Source of the DNA: Pyricularia pennisetigena
Lineage: Eukaryota > Ascomycota > Sordariomycetes > Magnaporthales > Pyriculariaceae
DNA: 64,000 bases
Reading direction: 5' to 3'
NCBI RefSeq assembly: GCF_004337985.1
Contig: NC_043744.1
Location: 1,850,816 to 1,914,815, forward strand
Shown here: in pieces, positions 42,760 through 54,895 of the stretch
Numbering within the stretch: position 1 is the stretch's first letter
How the letters are laid out: the number at the start of each line of letters is the position of its first letter
Translations under genes and position numbers: made by a program
Notes under the pieces: model-generated
Databases searched by the model: none
Told to the model about the DNA's origin: nothing
Seen by the model: the letters and a program-made list of their open reading frames with translations, nothing else

Positions 42760-44861
42760 ATGGCGAATCGTACGAACGTCGCCAGGCAAGCTGGTGTCCT
42801 GCCTCTATCGACGGCAAATGTTAAAGATCAGGCTGGTACTTCTCAGAAGTCGGGCAGAGGTAAGGCACCTATCGAGGGCCAAAAGATCGTCATCCGTCGA
42901 CTGCCGCCGGGAATCTTGGAGGAAGAAATATTCAAGTATCTTGGTGATGAGTGGCAGCCTAACAAGGGCAAGGTTGGCTGGTTCTCGTTCATGCCAGGAA
43001 AGACATCCAATGAGTAAGTATGCTCCGGTTCTGCCTACTTCAGGACCTCTACCCTTATCGTGCAGAAACTAAATAATTTCAAAGCCCATCCAAGCCATCG
43101 CGACCATCGCGCGCATATCTGCATCTTCTGAGAACAGAGTATGTGATGCCCTTGATGGAAAAAGTGCGAAATGCTCAATGGGAAGACGCGAATGGGACTT
43201 GGAGTGATTCATGTCTCTGTGGTCCCCCTGTGATGGAGATGTCCATCTACAAGAAGATTCCAACGAGCAAAAACCGTGCGGATGCACGCCAGGGCACCAT
43301 TGACCAAGATCCCGAATTCATGGCGTTTCTCGAGTCGTTGGCAAACCCAACTGGCGACAAAGACCCTGAAACAGATCACGTGGGACAGGAAGAGGAACAG
43401 CCGATCGTCAAGGCCTCATCTACCCCTCTTATCGATTACCTCCGTGAGAAGAAGGCGAACAAAGCCAAAGATGCCAGCGTAGCCAGATCTGGCAAGCACT
43501 CTCGCCACGACTCCCAGCCTAGCAAAAATAAGGGCTCCGAGGACTCCAAGAGAAAGTCCCGGGAGGCCAAGACGGAAAAATCTACGGATAGACCTCGCCA
43601 GAATGTCAAGATCTTGACCAAGAAAGCGGCTACTGCAGCTGCGGTGGAGGCTGCGAATAACGTGGCCAGTCAGATATCAGCATCTTCCAAGGATGATGCG
43701 TCTGCAAAGGGCGGCCGCAGAGCCGGTATAGCAGCTGCGGCACGTATCTTGGCAAGGGATCTGGGTATCAGTCCAGGAAACGCTCATAGGAAGGTGCGTC
43801 TGGCTCGCCAAGAGGTTGAGAAAGCTGAGAGCGATGGCAAATTGGCCAACGCGGAAGACGCTCCTTCGACCAAAGATGCCAAAGACGACGCTTCGGGCAA
43901 TTCCGCAACTACATCAAACACCAACACGGCTCGACAATCCGCCCCGGCTGCGTCAAAGACCGCTGCTGGTAGCTCTCGTGGGCCCCGTGGCAAGAGGGGT
44001 ACTTCCGGTGCCACTGAGAATGCCCAGGAGGGCACAGAAAAGAAAGGTCGCTCTAGAAGGGGGGCTGCAGACAAGCCTGGCGAGGCCTCTGCAAGCGCTC
44101 CAAAGGCGCCCGTGGCTATATTGAAAAGAAAGGATGACGCGGCGCCAGGAAACGCAAACTCTACACCTGCGCCAGCCCCTCCGGCCGCTAACCCACAACC
44201 GGGACCCACGGCGCCGAAGTCTGCTCCAGCTGGACCCAAGACTGCACAGGGTAAAGGAGGATCCGGGTCAGGCCCCAAAAAGGCAGCAGCTACTCCTGGC
44301 AACCCAAACACGACACGAGCTTTCGTTAAGCATGCAAACCCGTCCCAAGGTGTCACTGATACTGTATTGAAGGAGTCAATGCAGGTCTTTGGTAATGTGA
44401 CTTTCGTGGAGATTGATCGACGCAAGGGCTTTGCCTACGTCGATTTCGCCAATCATGAAGGTCTCGCCAAGGCAATCGCTGCGAGTCCGGTAACGGTCGC
44501 ACAAGCTACCGTGCAGGTGCTAGAACGAAAGGACACGAATAAGAAGACTCCCCCGGCAGCATCTGCCGGAAACGCTGGAAATTCCAAGGGCAACGCGGCT
44601 TCTGGCTCCGCCGCGGCAGCGCCAAAAGCTTCCGGCGGGCCCAAGGTTGAAGCCGAGACCCCTGTTGCCAGCGGATCGACCGCAGCTAGCGCAGAAAAAC
44701 CTGCAGGCGAGCACAAGCGTGGTGGTCGTAGACGTGGCGGAAGGGGCCGTGGAGGTGACTCCAACAAGGACGGCTCCGGCGGCAAGGGAGCTGGCGGAGG
44801 AAACAAGGCCCTGTCGGGCGGATCCGGGAATCCGCCAGTTCCAGCCGCTTCTGGCTCTTGA
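42760..44861 (+). CDS. UPF3: Nonsense-mediated mRNA decay factor Upf3 (Smg4/UPF3 domain)
   Basis: Adaptor that binds Upf2 and promotes decay of mRNAs with premature stop codons. The model is join(42760..43013, 43085..44861), 676 aa. The Smg4/UPF3 RRM-like domain lies at about residues 40-170: KIVIRRLPPGILEEEIFKYL, WFSFMPGKTSN, then across the splice SRAYLHLLRTEYVMPLMEKV. Residues ~170-520 are low-complexity Ala, Lys and Ser. A second RRM-like fold follows at about residues 525-600 (TTRAFVKHANPSQGV.., GFAYVDFANHEGLAKAI, VQVLERKD), and the tail has an RGG-like cluster (KRGGRRRGGRGRGG). Budding-yeast Upf3 (387 aa) lacks this C-terminal half. The ATG at 42760 has a good context (ACCATGG). Confidence 0.88.
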
Positions 44862-47476
44862 AATGGAATCTGGCTTTTCTTGCCTACTCTGCTTCCGCTC
44901 GAGATTGTTCCTGGTTTCATGGCCATGCAGTTAATCGCACACCTGTCGCTGCACCATACCGCCCGTGTCCTGCGTGGGTTCACCAGCGCGTCCAAACCAT
45001 GGACATCATTGCCAAGGTGACATCTATGGCGAGCGCCATACTGACATGACGGCTCCCGATGTGATACATGCAGCACTGCACCTACCATCTGCTTCGTGCA
45101 CAGACTAGTGGTTGTCAGCCTTTTTTTTTGAACTCAAAATCATTCTTATTTGAGCGCCTAACACTGTCAAATAGGGGTTGGCGGATCGAATAGGACAAGG
45201 GGCTGCGCGTTGGCTGTCGATAAAAGCGTCTGCCGTTGTTTTGCGAGCAAAAGTGTCACCCAGTGATGAATTTGCCCTCATGGCTGTTTGGCTATGCGAG
45301 GCTTATCTAAGACATTAGGTATGGGAAGACTACTACTGCGTTCCAGTTAACTTGCAGGGAGGAGGATCGCGTCCATTGATGAGAGGAAGCCGACATATTT
45401 TCTGGCATATCGGCGGCTAGCACAAAATAGTGACGTTGCGTGTTACATTGGTTGAGATCGATATTTGCAAGCTTTTAGACTTTTTCATCCTTTTTCAGCA
45501 TATGGGTTGGGCGGTGACTACGATTTGACTCTGCTGGCACATCAATGAAACGGATTCATATTTACACTAAGCGGTGACTGTTGGTTATGCGTCACCTACA
45601 AGGTTGTTCTCAACTTGTAAAGGCTACGCCACAACACACTAGTCTAGTGACCTTAGCTTCTTTAGCAGAACCTGGCTAAATTGTCAGGCAGATAGCAGGG
45701 CTGACAGGCTGTGCGAGGGCCAGTAGTGTGGTGTGATGACGTCGGCTTTGGCTACTGGACAATTGTAAGGGTCTGGTAGCTTAATAGTAAGGGCAATAGG
45801 CGCCCATGTTCGCTTATCCATCCAGTCAGATGAGGCCTCACCTGGACTGTAGTGATAGGCTAGCCAGGCGCGGAGAGCCAGGGAGGCAAGGAGGGGTAGG
45901 GGCAAGACGGTATTACCGTTCTACTTGTTAGTGAGTGTATTGTGGAGTCTGTCTGCATCCAGCACTGTTACAAAGAAGGACGGGNNGATCCTTGTTGCCG
46001 CATGCATCTCCATCCCATGAAGCCGACTGGCCGAGGTAGTGTCGCTCTTTCACTCTCGTCGCCAATCCAGCAACAACCAGTCGTGTTGTCCCGGAAGATG
46101 CATCGACTGCAGTCGATGCCAATTGCCCTCGATTTTCTATGGCAAACAAATCTATTCAATTGTTACGACCTGGCGTGGCGTCTTCTTCATAAAGTTCAAT
46201 GCTTTCTCTATCAATCTATTTATCTATCTCTTTCACTGCACGCCTCTATTTTTCTATTTTCTTCTTGCAAAGTCTGAGACACTAAACCATCACCCCCCAT
46301 TACCACCTGCCCTGCACCAGCCGCCCCAAAATCAAAGTCAGCTGGAAGTTCCAGCTGGAGTTTGGATTCAAACCACCCTGCAAAATATAACCATAATCTA
46401 GCTGTTCGATCGCCATGGGGTTTCGCTGTCCTCGATAATGAATGGGGCAGTATTACACGATAAGTCATCTGCACCCACCCAAGCCACCATTCAGTCAGTG
46501 AGTCTTTCAGTTTTAGCTCGCCAGGGTCCTAATACACGTTGTTCGCTGGACGGCATTCGTTTTTTTTTCTATACACCGTTTCGTCTTGAAAATGCGCAAG
46601 GAGTACGCCCCGCACTCCGATCGCGTAAGTACAGCTGCGGGCGTGCGTGCGTGCAAGTGCGAGACTAGTCCTGGACTGCAAACATCAAACAAAAACCAGG
46701 TCAAAGAATGGTCCGTCCCATAATGATGTCGCGGTTTATATGCGCACAAGTACATGGTGTTCTGGACCAGGTCCTGTTGGGAAACACAATCTGTCAGGCA
46801 TGCGCCACCAAGGTAGGTCCCTGCTTAGAGTGCATCTCTTTTTGTCCCTTGAACCAAGCTACTTTTACCGGATTCGGCGACCCCTACGTTGTGCTTTACC
46901 TGTTGGAATCACTACCTTGTTTGGGTCTATCTCAGGTACTAGCAATGGCTCTAACTACACCCCTCAAGGGCAAAAGACACGACTTGCTTGAACCATCTAC
47001 TCTCAGCTGCTCTTCATCAGCACTGCATTTGCCTGTTGTTTGATTCTTTTCTCCACACCCCTCCTTTCGTGGTGGTCCCCGACATTCTCACGTTGTTGTG
47101 ACCTGCATGAGCCGCAAAGCCTACCGTTGGCCTCCCGTGAGCCTAATCAAGATCCCTGGTGACCACTTTGGCTCAGGGCGCCGAGACCTACTTAAAGTGC
47201 CATGTTTCCTTCCACGTTTTCTTTCTAGCTTTTCCGTACCTTTGCCCATCACGTCATATACTTTGCATACTATATTTCAAGACCGTCGATCTAGATTGAC
47301 AACTAGACTAGGTAGTTGGCAATCTTTGGCAAACACAACTTTACCAACCACATCGATTGTACACTTTGACAGTTCTCCAGGGAAAAGGGCGGCTATCTTA
47401 TCGAAAAATCCAGGATAGCCGGCAGTAGTCGACTGACCAAACACGACGATTCTATTGCCGGACGGCCGACGGCCGT
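44862..47476. other. Gene-poor region with a 2-base assembly gap
   Basis: About 2.6 kb. Two N residues lie at 45985-45986. A segment around 45680-45910 has a longer minus-strand frame without known motifs. At 46592-46624 a short frame (MRKEYAPHSDR) ends in a good donor (GTAAGT), but I could not build a convincing gene from it; it may be part of a leader. Confidence 0.4.
45985..45986. other. Assembly gap (2 N)
   Basis: Two undetermined bases in non-coding DNA. Confidence 0.99.
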
Positions 47477-48094
47477 ATGCCGCGCGAAACCATCATCGAG
47501 CTCGGCGGGACGGGGGAGGAGTTCTTCATCCAGCGGGACCGGCACCATCGCCGGCACCGCCATGACCATGGCGGCTGGTTCAACGATGGCCCGACCTGGA
47601 AGGAGTACTACCGCCTGAAGGACGCCAGGGACACCCTGGCCCGCGAGAGGGACTGCCTCAAGGTGGAGCTGAAGAAGGCTCGCGCGGACCTGTCACACCG
47701 CGACGAGGAGATTTGTCACCTGAAGGCGGAACTGAAGAAGGCGCGTTCGGATCTGTCACACCGCGACAGCGAGGTCTGCCGCCTCAAGGAGGAGAAAAAT
47801 ATTCTCTGCCGCGAGATCGAGGAGCTCAAGAAGCACCACGGCGGATGGGACGACCGCTGCCGCGAGTGGAGGAACAAGTGGACGCGCGAGAAGAACGAGA
47901 ACGAAACGCTGCGCGAGAAGCTCCGCATCAGGGACGAGCAGCTCTCAAAGTTGGAGGCTTCCGTCGCCTGCCTTAAGGGCGATTCTGAGCACTGGAAGCG
48001 CTATGCCCTGAGGGTCGAGGACGAGAACAAGCACCTCAGGTGGAAGATCCGGTACTACGAGACGGCGCCCATTCGAAGACATCGTTTCTTCTAG
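47477..48094 (+). CDS. Uncharacterised coiled-coil protein with a 21-residue repeat
   Basis: I do not recognise this protein. It is a single exon, 205 aa, highly charged and GC-rich relative to its AT-rich surroundings. Residues 20-32 form a His/Arg cluster. Residues 42-190 are predicted coiled coil. Inside it a 21-residue unit (LK-x-ELKKAR-x-DLSHRD) occurs twice exactly in register, at 61-81 and 82-102, with a degenerate third (LKEEKNILCREIEELKKH). The two copies are matched by a 63-bp DNA repeat (47657-47719 and 47720-47782), so the repeat is recent. There is no signal peptide or membrane segment. The ATG at 47477 is the first in frame after a stop. Codon use supports coding; role unknown. 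Confidence 0.72.
   Translation: MPRETIIELGGTGEEFFIQRDRHHRRHRHDHGGWFNDGPTWKEYYRLKDARDTLARERDCLKVELKKARADLSHRDEEICHLKAELKKARSDLSHRDSEVCRLKEEKNILCREIEELKKHHGGWDDRCREWRNKWTREKNENETLREKLRIRDEQLSKLEASVACLKGDSEHWKRYALRVEDENKHLRWKIRYYETAPIRRHRFF
47657..47782 (+). repeat. 63-bp in-frame tandem repeat inside the coiled-coil gene
   Basis: Two copies (47657-47719, 47720-47782) encode the 21-residue coiled-coil unit. A multiple of three and of seven keeps both the frame and the heptad register. Confidence 0.85.
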
Positions 48095-49942
48095 GGTTAT
48101 TTTTTCAACTTTTTCCAAGAAGGCGTTTTTGGGCTTTTTAATTCCCCTGTGTGTCGGAGCCACCAACGGTCCAATCGACGGAGGCTTGTTTGGGGAAGGC
48201 ATGGCTACATTGTGATATTCTCCATGGTTTGCTTTATTGGCTTTTCATAACCTCTACTGCCATAATCTTGCTTGCTTCTTCCTTCCTTTCCTCTCTACCG
48301 CATCTTTGTCGTTTACTTTTTCCCGTCTCGTCTCTTTCGGATCATAGTTCGTGTCTTCACTCTCGCAGCTGTCACCCGTGTGGATTTCTTTTTCTTTTTT
48401 TTCTTCTCTTTTTTCTTTTTTCATTTTTTTTTTTTTCAGTTTGACATGTCTCGACAGTGAGACATCACGAGGGATGAGTTTGTCGCCCTATCGAGTCATA
48501 CACTCATGTTTATTTTCTATGTGTGTTTTCCTACCCTGAGCAGGCATTGCGTCTTTGGAAGATATCCAGTCGGATGGAGTTTGGCGTTTTCGACGTGGAT
48601 TTGTCATTTGGCAGGGTCAGAACTCGATATTCGAGTCTTTTGGAGCAGCTGTGTACTCTTGATCTGTTCACGTTATAGGCTGGATTTGTGTTTGATTCAC
48701 TTGATCTGCTTCTACCTGCTTTCCTGTACATTTTGTTCTATCCTGCAATTAATTCTCTTTTGGCGACATGGGGCGATTGCACACATTTTATTTGCCAACT
48801 GTGATTCCTTATCCGAACTTATACGCAATATAGACCACATCCATATTTGAATTATGAATCTTGTCAAACAAGCAAAACTCGCCACTCGAATTTACACACA
48901 GGTCAAACATGCAACAAGCAAGTCCAATTTCAACATAGGCAAAGAAAAGAAAGGGGGGGGGGAAAAGAAAAAAGGGCCCCGTGTTAGGAAGTCACGAGAC
49001 TCTTCATCGGCTGTGGGCGCCGCTTGTCATGTTGTCTCAGACAAGATTTACCCGCGGCCTGGCACCAGACCGATTGAGAGCAGACCCGGGGTCGCAATCT
49101 CATTAAAAGAGAAAGCCATACGGGCCGATGACTGTGCGCGGCAAAAAGTCGGCTGGTACATCCGGGGATCTGGGAGTGAGCGGGAGGGGCTGGCAAGGCT
49201 GGATATGGATGAATGCAAGGTGGCCTCCTACAGCGGCATTATTTGCATAGCGGATCGTTGCAGATAACGGCGTGGGTTTCTTCTGCCTATGTTGGTGCCG
49301 GACTAGAACATTAGGTCAAGAAACTACATGGCCAGTCCAGGCAGCGTAGTGAGTGGTCCGAGTCTAGGACTGTTCTAGGCCTTTAGGACCATTCTACTAC
49401 CAGAATTGTCAATGACTGCCTACCCGAGGACTTACGCTAGGTTATACGTCAACCAATTTAGGAACCTGCATGGAAATCCAAACTGAACCGCTTGCAATTG
49501 TTTTTTTGTGGCGTCTGACGCGGCACCCCTTTCAACGACTGACAGGAGCGGCACATAATCGTAGGCAGGCGGCCGAAGGGCCCTGATTGAGGCTCGACGC
49601 GTAGCAGGTAGATTGTTACGCGTCTCCGAACCCTTTTTTCATTGATGACGTGATCTGAGATCGGCGGATGCCATCGGGGCGTTCCCTTCGCGCGGTAGAC
49701 TCGGGCTCTATTCCAGGGCAAAGTTTTTCATTCATTGGACTCGACTTTCCAACTTCCGGAAATCAAAAACGCTCACTGACGCCATTCTAGTACGTGCGTC
49801 AAAAAATGCAGGGGTCATTTTTTCTTCTTCATAGTTGCCAGTTACGCCTTTGCTAAGAAAAAAAAATCAGACAAGGGAGGGTAAGTTGATGCTCTCATAG
49901 GTTATACTCCGTAAATTGCTGCAGCTCCCATGCAAGCCAGCC

Positions 49943-49964
49943 TGTAATGATGCAAATCATTACA
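49943..49964. repeat. Perfect 9-bp inverted repeat with 4-nt loop
   Basis: TGTAATGAT, loop GCAA, then ATCATTACA. It is flanked by related CAGCCTG/AGCCT words. It could be an operator, a relic of a small transposable element, or chance. Confidence 0.8.
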
Positions 49965-51737
49965 CAGCCTGGCCTCTCAGGTGGCTAGATGCAAGACGGC
50001 TGGCCTCCTGCAGCAGTATACGGGATGCAACTATGGTGAGTTGATCGACCAGAGAGGAGACACGTCAGACGGGGTTGTAAGGGCCTTGGAGGAGAAATGG
50101 GGAGGAAGTGAATAGAAAGAGAGAGAAACAACAAATGGAGTGGTACGGACATTGCCTCAGAAGGTTCTCACCCAAATTTGACAACATTCAGATAATCAAG
50201 GTTGTTGGTCGCCTTGCTCGCTTACTGTAAAGGTTGCCTCCAGCTGACGACCATGATGGGGGGGAATGTTGGTATAGCTTCGCCGCGCATGGTCAATCAA
50301 CTTCCCCTGTTCCTGGCAGCTTACCTGGTCTACCCTATCCCAGGTCTGCGAACCACATACCTCACAGATTATGTATGGATGTGATTTAGACGTGGCACGG
50401 AAAGCAACAACTGGCCAGAGGTTGCGCAGCCTGAGCAAAAGACAATGGTTAAGAATGAACCATGTCAGGGTCCATCATAGTCCGAAGGATCTCATGATCA
50501 TGGGAACTCCCAGCTATGAGTCACATAAAACGCGACAGCTGAGCAATGCTAATTGGTGTGCGGATGGCTGCTGTGGGAGCGAATGAATGATGGGTAGGGT
50601 GAAACCACCAGGCAGAAAACAGGCGGCAAATCACATGCCTGGGTGAAATGGAGTGGAACAGGCTACCAAGAGGCTTAGGTTGGAACCAAAGATGAGCAAG
50701 AGCGGCGTCGTATTTGTTTTTTTTTTTCTTTTTCTTTTTTTGTTCCTCTCCACAGCAGCGACATTAATCACTTGCAGCGAGCATCAGGTAGGTCCCGCGT
50801 CGATTGAGTCGCATCCTTGGGCCCCTGTACATTCTTGGCCTCGGCTTATCCGTCAATCATTGACCTCCCCAAACAAATAACCCGTCGCAGTGTTGCTGTT
50901 TTTTTCTGAGTCTGGCGGTTAAAGTGGGAAATAAAGAGAGCCGATGCTGTGCCACGAACCGGCAACCGGGAGGCCAGTCAAATTTTCTTGGTGTTGTGGC
51001 AGATTTATAAACGCATTCTGAGCTCCTCAAACACCAGCGAGAGGCAGTGACAGATCCGAACAATGGCGGATGAGGTTATTGTGTGGTCTGTGAAGCGGAA
51101 TTGGATGCCGAAGTAAAGAAAAGAAGGCAACTGGATTTAGACTACTTGGTTGGTTGATGCTTCATTCAGACAGCGCGGGGTCCAGGTGCAGACTTGATAG
51201 GTATTGCGGAGCAGGAGAAAGTGTGAAATACCCCACCCTCCTTCCGATTTCAGCTTTCCTCGGTGTGCGAGCCCCTGTCAGCACGGCGCGACGTGAATCC
51301 ACAGGTTCGGCTCAGGGTATTTTCTCCATATTGTTTTTTGCTTCTTGTCCATGTCACTTCACTTTATCAACCCCAAGGGTCAATCGCGGACACCAAGTTC
51401 CGGGCCGTTGAATTGATTTGGATCATAGTTTTCTTTTCTCTTCTTTTTTTTTCTTTTTTCCTTCCTTTGCGTTATTTTTTCTTTTTGGTACTCTGTAGCC
51501 AAGTCTTCCCTGATTTGGCAATCGCAAACAAGCCACAGTCAGGTACAACCCTTCCTGTCACCAAGCGATCTCATTGGGCAAATCATATTCACTGTATGGT
51601 ATTTTTTTATTTTTTATTTTTTTTTGGTCGCTGATGACAAATTATCTTGCAGTGTTGGCGGGTGCACCTTCGGCAACATGAGAAGAAAAGACAAGGACTT
51701 CATTGGGGATCTTGGACCAGATGTAGACATCACCTGT

Positions 51738-51748
51738 NNNNNNNNNNN
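51738..51748. other. Assembly gap (11 N)
   Basis: Undetermined bases in non-coding DNA. Confidence 0.99.
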
Positions 51749-52482
51749 TTGGTCGTAATCTGTTTTACTGCCTGTTCAGAAAATGCGCACACAGAAAAAA
51801 AGGCAACCGCTCAACCGAAAGTTTGTCCAGGCAACATTCGCTTCCCTCCCTTCCTGGGTGTTGCAACGGGCAGCGCTATTTGATCCGAGGACTCACCTCG
51901 GCTCTCTTTTTGTGTTTTCCCATCATTTCAAAGCTCTCTAGGACAATATTATTGTTCTATCTCTTTTAATTTTTCTCCGTATCTGCCTGCGTCAAAGGCC
52001 TCCTCCTCAGTCATTTTGCACGCAAAATTGCCAGCCTTGCCAACAAGTCGAACTCTTTGAGGATAGCTTCTTCACTGCCACACACGCGCCCTCACAGCGT
52101 TGCCGTCATACACCCCTGCTCCCATCCATCCCACCCTGCCCGTCCTGCCTGGTTGCCTCCGGCTACAGATACAAAACTACACGGTTGGCCTCTCACCTCC
52201 ATTTCAGGACGCCGCAGCAATTTCACACGTCTCCTTCTCTCTCGCGCTTTTATCAATAAACTAGCAGAGAAACCCCCATAGCTTTTTCATCCCCTCTCAT
52301 ACAACACGTTCGTTTTGCGATTGCTGCAGCCTAAAGACGCAACAAACTTATACTTCAGGCCTATTGTTGGCAGCCCTTGGGACCTACATACGCTTCCCAT
52401 CTCACTTTCACTATCATATATACTTGATCTGTTCATATTGGAGCGCCATACATCGACACATCACCGCCACATCACCGCCACA

Positions 52483-53370
52483 ATGTCATCGCGAGAACAG
52501 CGGCACGCCAGAGGCTCACACTACGGTGCGTCTCGCCACTCCGATTCCGGTTTCAGCTCCTCATCCGGCCGCCCGGCTGATCCCATCCTTTACACAGAGT
52601 TTGACTCCTGGCGTCAATTTCACAACCTGGAGGAACTTCAGGATGCCTATAGGCAGCTCTGGGAAGTGAAAGAGAAACTCAAGGCCAGCTGTGCCCGATA
52701 CGAAGACGAGCTTTCAAACAAAAGGGCCCCAACTCCTGAGATGGACACTATTCGCAAACAACGCAACACCAATCTTCAATTGACCGAGGATATCAACAAG
52801 CTCATCAAGGACAAAAAGGGACTTGTCAAGGAGATTGAGACGCTCGGAAAAGACAAGGCCAGTCTGACCGAGAAATTAAAACAACGGGATGCCGACCTTA
52901 AAACGGCTGAAGAAAGCCTTGCGGCAGCCGAGGCCAGAATTGTCCGCTACAGAGAAGAAAGGAACGCGGCACTGACTGCAATGGATGGCAAAATCCGCAG
53001 CAGCTCATCCGGCTCCTCTAGCGATCTGAAAAAGGAAAAAAACAAGGCAAAGGAGGAGACGGCACGTCTTCGTCAACGGTTTGTTCGTGAAGACAACAAA
53101 CCCGTTGAGCATGCCCTGCCGACACATCCACGGCGAATGAGCCGCGTCGAAAGGGAGCCGCCGTACATTGAAGACGAGATATTGAATCGAACGGGCAACT
53201 ACTCGACAGCTGCAACAACAGGAGGCTCGAGGATGGCCTCTGTTGGCACAAGCTACCAAGCCCCTCGATCCCATGTCATGGACGCTGCAGCGGATAACCG
53301 GAATGACCGCCCTCAGGATAATGGGATGTACAACCCCATTCCCATCCCTCGGCCGAAGGGATTCAAGTAA
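52483..53370 (+). CDS. Uncharacterised coiled-coil protein
   Basis: I do not recognise this protein. It is a single exon, 295 aa from the ATG at 52483; an in-frame ATG at 52315 would add 56 residues of leader-like, unconserved composition, and the 52483 start sits in CACAATGTC context. Residues 1-30 are Ser/Gly/His-rich. Residues ~50-165 form a continuous charged coiled coil (LEELQDAYRQLWEVKEKLKA through ESLAAAEARIVRYREERNAAL), with regular heptads. The remainder is disordered and basic and ends in PIPIPRPKGFK. No signal or membrane segment. The layout resembles the other coiled-coil gene at 47.5 kb, but I see no sequence relation between them. A scaffold or cytoskeletal role would be a guess. 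Confidence 0.75.
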   Translation: MSSREQRHARGSHYGASRHSDSGFSSSSGRPADPILYTEFDSWRQFHNLEELQDAYRQLWEVKEKLKASCARYEDELSNKRAPTPEMDTIRKQRNTNLQLTEDINKLIKDKKGLVKEIETLGKDKASLTEKLKQRDADLKTAEESLAAAEARIVRYREERNAALTAMDGKIRSSSSGSSSDLKKEKNKAKEETARLRQRFVREDNKPVEHALPTHPRRMSRVEREPPYIEDEILNRTGNYSTAATTGGSRMASVGTSYQAPRSHVMDAAADNRNDRPQDNGMYNPIPIPRPKGFK

Positions 53371-54895
53371 TTATCGCAACAGACTATGATGTTGAGAGGA
53401 TCGAGATTATATCTACACGATCAGGAGCGATGATGGCTAGGTTTGAAGCTACAGAAACCAGACTGTAACAGGGAAAAAGCAACAAAGACGGCAGCTCATG
53501 GGAACTTTGCGGCATTTCTATTTTTCATGTTTAGACGATACCCAAATGCTTCGATTTTTTTTCTTCTTTGAACTCTTATACCCATCTATATTATCACAAT
53601 ATCACGAATACACACAAAACGGACTGGTTCCCAACTATACAGCACCCTGTTCAAACCCTGAGCAGCCAAGACCACCATGCAGACATTCACAGGCAGCAAC
53701 CGCTTGCAGCATTCCTAGCAGCCTGGGGCTTTTGCTCGTGACTCTACCGGTATTGCGTATCTCGAGTGTGGTGTGGGTGGCAGAAGGAGAGGGTGTGTGT
53801 GGGGTAGCGCAACACCTACCAGACGTGAACCGGGCTCCTCGACCACTGTCCCGACGCTCGCTCCACACGACCCTTGCGCAGCGAGCCGTCTAGCCTGCCG
53901 CCCGAGGTCCCATTGACTCATTAGAGGCCGAGGGCAGAAGATCTTTTCAGTTTAATGGCTTTACCCGTACCTACCGGCATAATGCCCGATTTGATTTTTT
54001 TTTTCTTTTCCTCTACTTGCTTTCTTTTGCTTTTTCTTTTTTTTTTTTTTCTCTTCCTCCCCTTGTTTTGTACTGTGTCCCTCCTTGTCGATGTTTGGCT
54101 CCCACTTGGTGATTGATTCTTTCACCGTGTACTGTAAAATGTGAAAGCTCTTCTGACGTTTGTTGCTTTGTAACAGCTTTAACCAAATGTATGTCCATGT
54201 CTTGACTTATATGCTAGCAATGCGAACTACGCGCTTTCCCTCTTGTATAAAATGACGAAGCATTCTCATGTGGGCCGATTATCGAGGTCTAAAAAAACAA
54301 AAAAAAAAAAAAAAAGAATACACACCTCATTCCATATCTATTCTTTGCATAATACGACTTGGCTGTTCTTCCACCAAGGGTCTTTTCTAGATTACACTAG
54401 ACGTCAACAAACGTTTCTACTGTACTCACGGCATTTGCCCCTCCGCTTAACAGCGAGCAATACACCGATGGCCGAATCTTCCGGAATTAGAGATGTCTTG
54501 ACCGGTCCAGTCTAGATCAAGCCTTATCTGTAGGTGTAGCGACTATTGAGCCACCCGCATTTGTTCTCCACCAGTATTTTAATTGTCAAATGGGCAGCCG
54601 TATTATATCCGAACATGTCTACATCCCCCTGTCTTTGACTTTTGACTCACCAAGTGACAACTACAGAGTAATCCCCACTCTTGTTTAGTTCTTCATAAGT
54701 AGGCATCTTCCGGACTGCCAACAACGGTAGGTTGATGTGATTTAATTACTCACAATATCGCCTGAAAATCTGCCGCCAAGCCTTTCATCTGAACCAAAAC
54801 CAAAAAACCTTCACACCCATAGCCTAGACCGCCTCGGCCGCCAAGACCGCCCAGAACCTACACCATCACACCCTCCAGAAAACAAAAGCAGTAAA
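53371..54895. other. Intergenic: between the coiled-coil gene and the PNPOx-like gene
   Basis: About 1.5 kb, AT-rich with T and A tracts (53994-54050, 54292-54316). It contains a 3' UTR and a promoter but no supported gene. Confidence 0.4.

Larger units (their letters stand above)
48095..52482. other. Longest gene-free stretch, with an 11-base gap
   Basis: About 4.4 kb between two plus-strand coiled-coil genes. It has pyrimidine-rich tracts (48385-48440, 50716-50745, 51428-51490, 51600-51626) and a small perfect hairpin at 49943-49964. Eleven N lie at 51738-51748. Frames present are short and have no family motif. 51900-52482 is probably the leader and promoter of the next gene. Confidence 0.4.

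Noticed and set aside
45684..45905. 73-aa minus-strand frame, possible transposon fragment
   Set aside because: No terminal repeats, no target duplication and no known transposase motif.
46592..46991. Possible small spliced gene beginning MRKEYAPHSDR with a good GTAAGT donor
   Set aside because: The acceptor after AAAACCAG leads to a stop after seven codons. A longer frame needs a different start, and no conserved motif appears.
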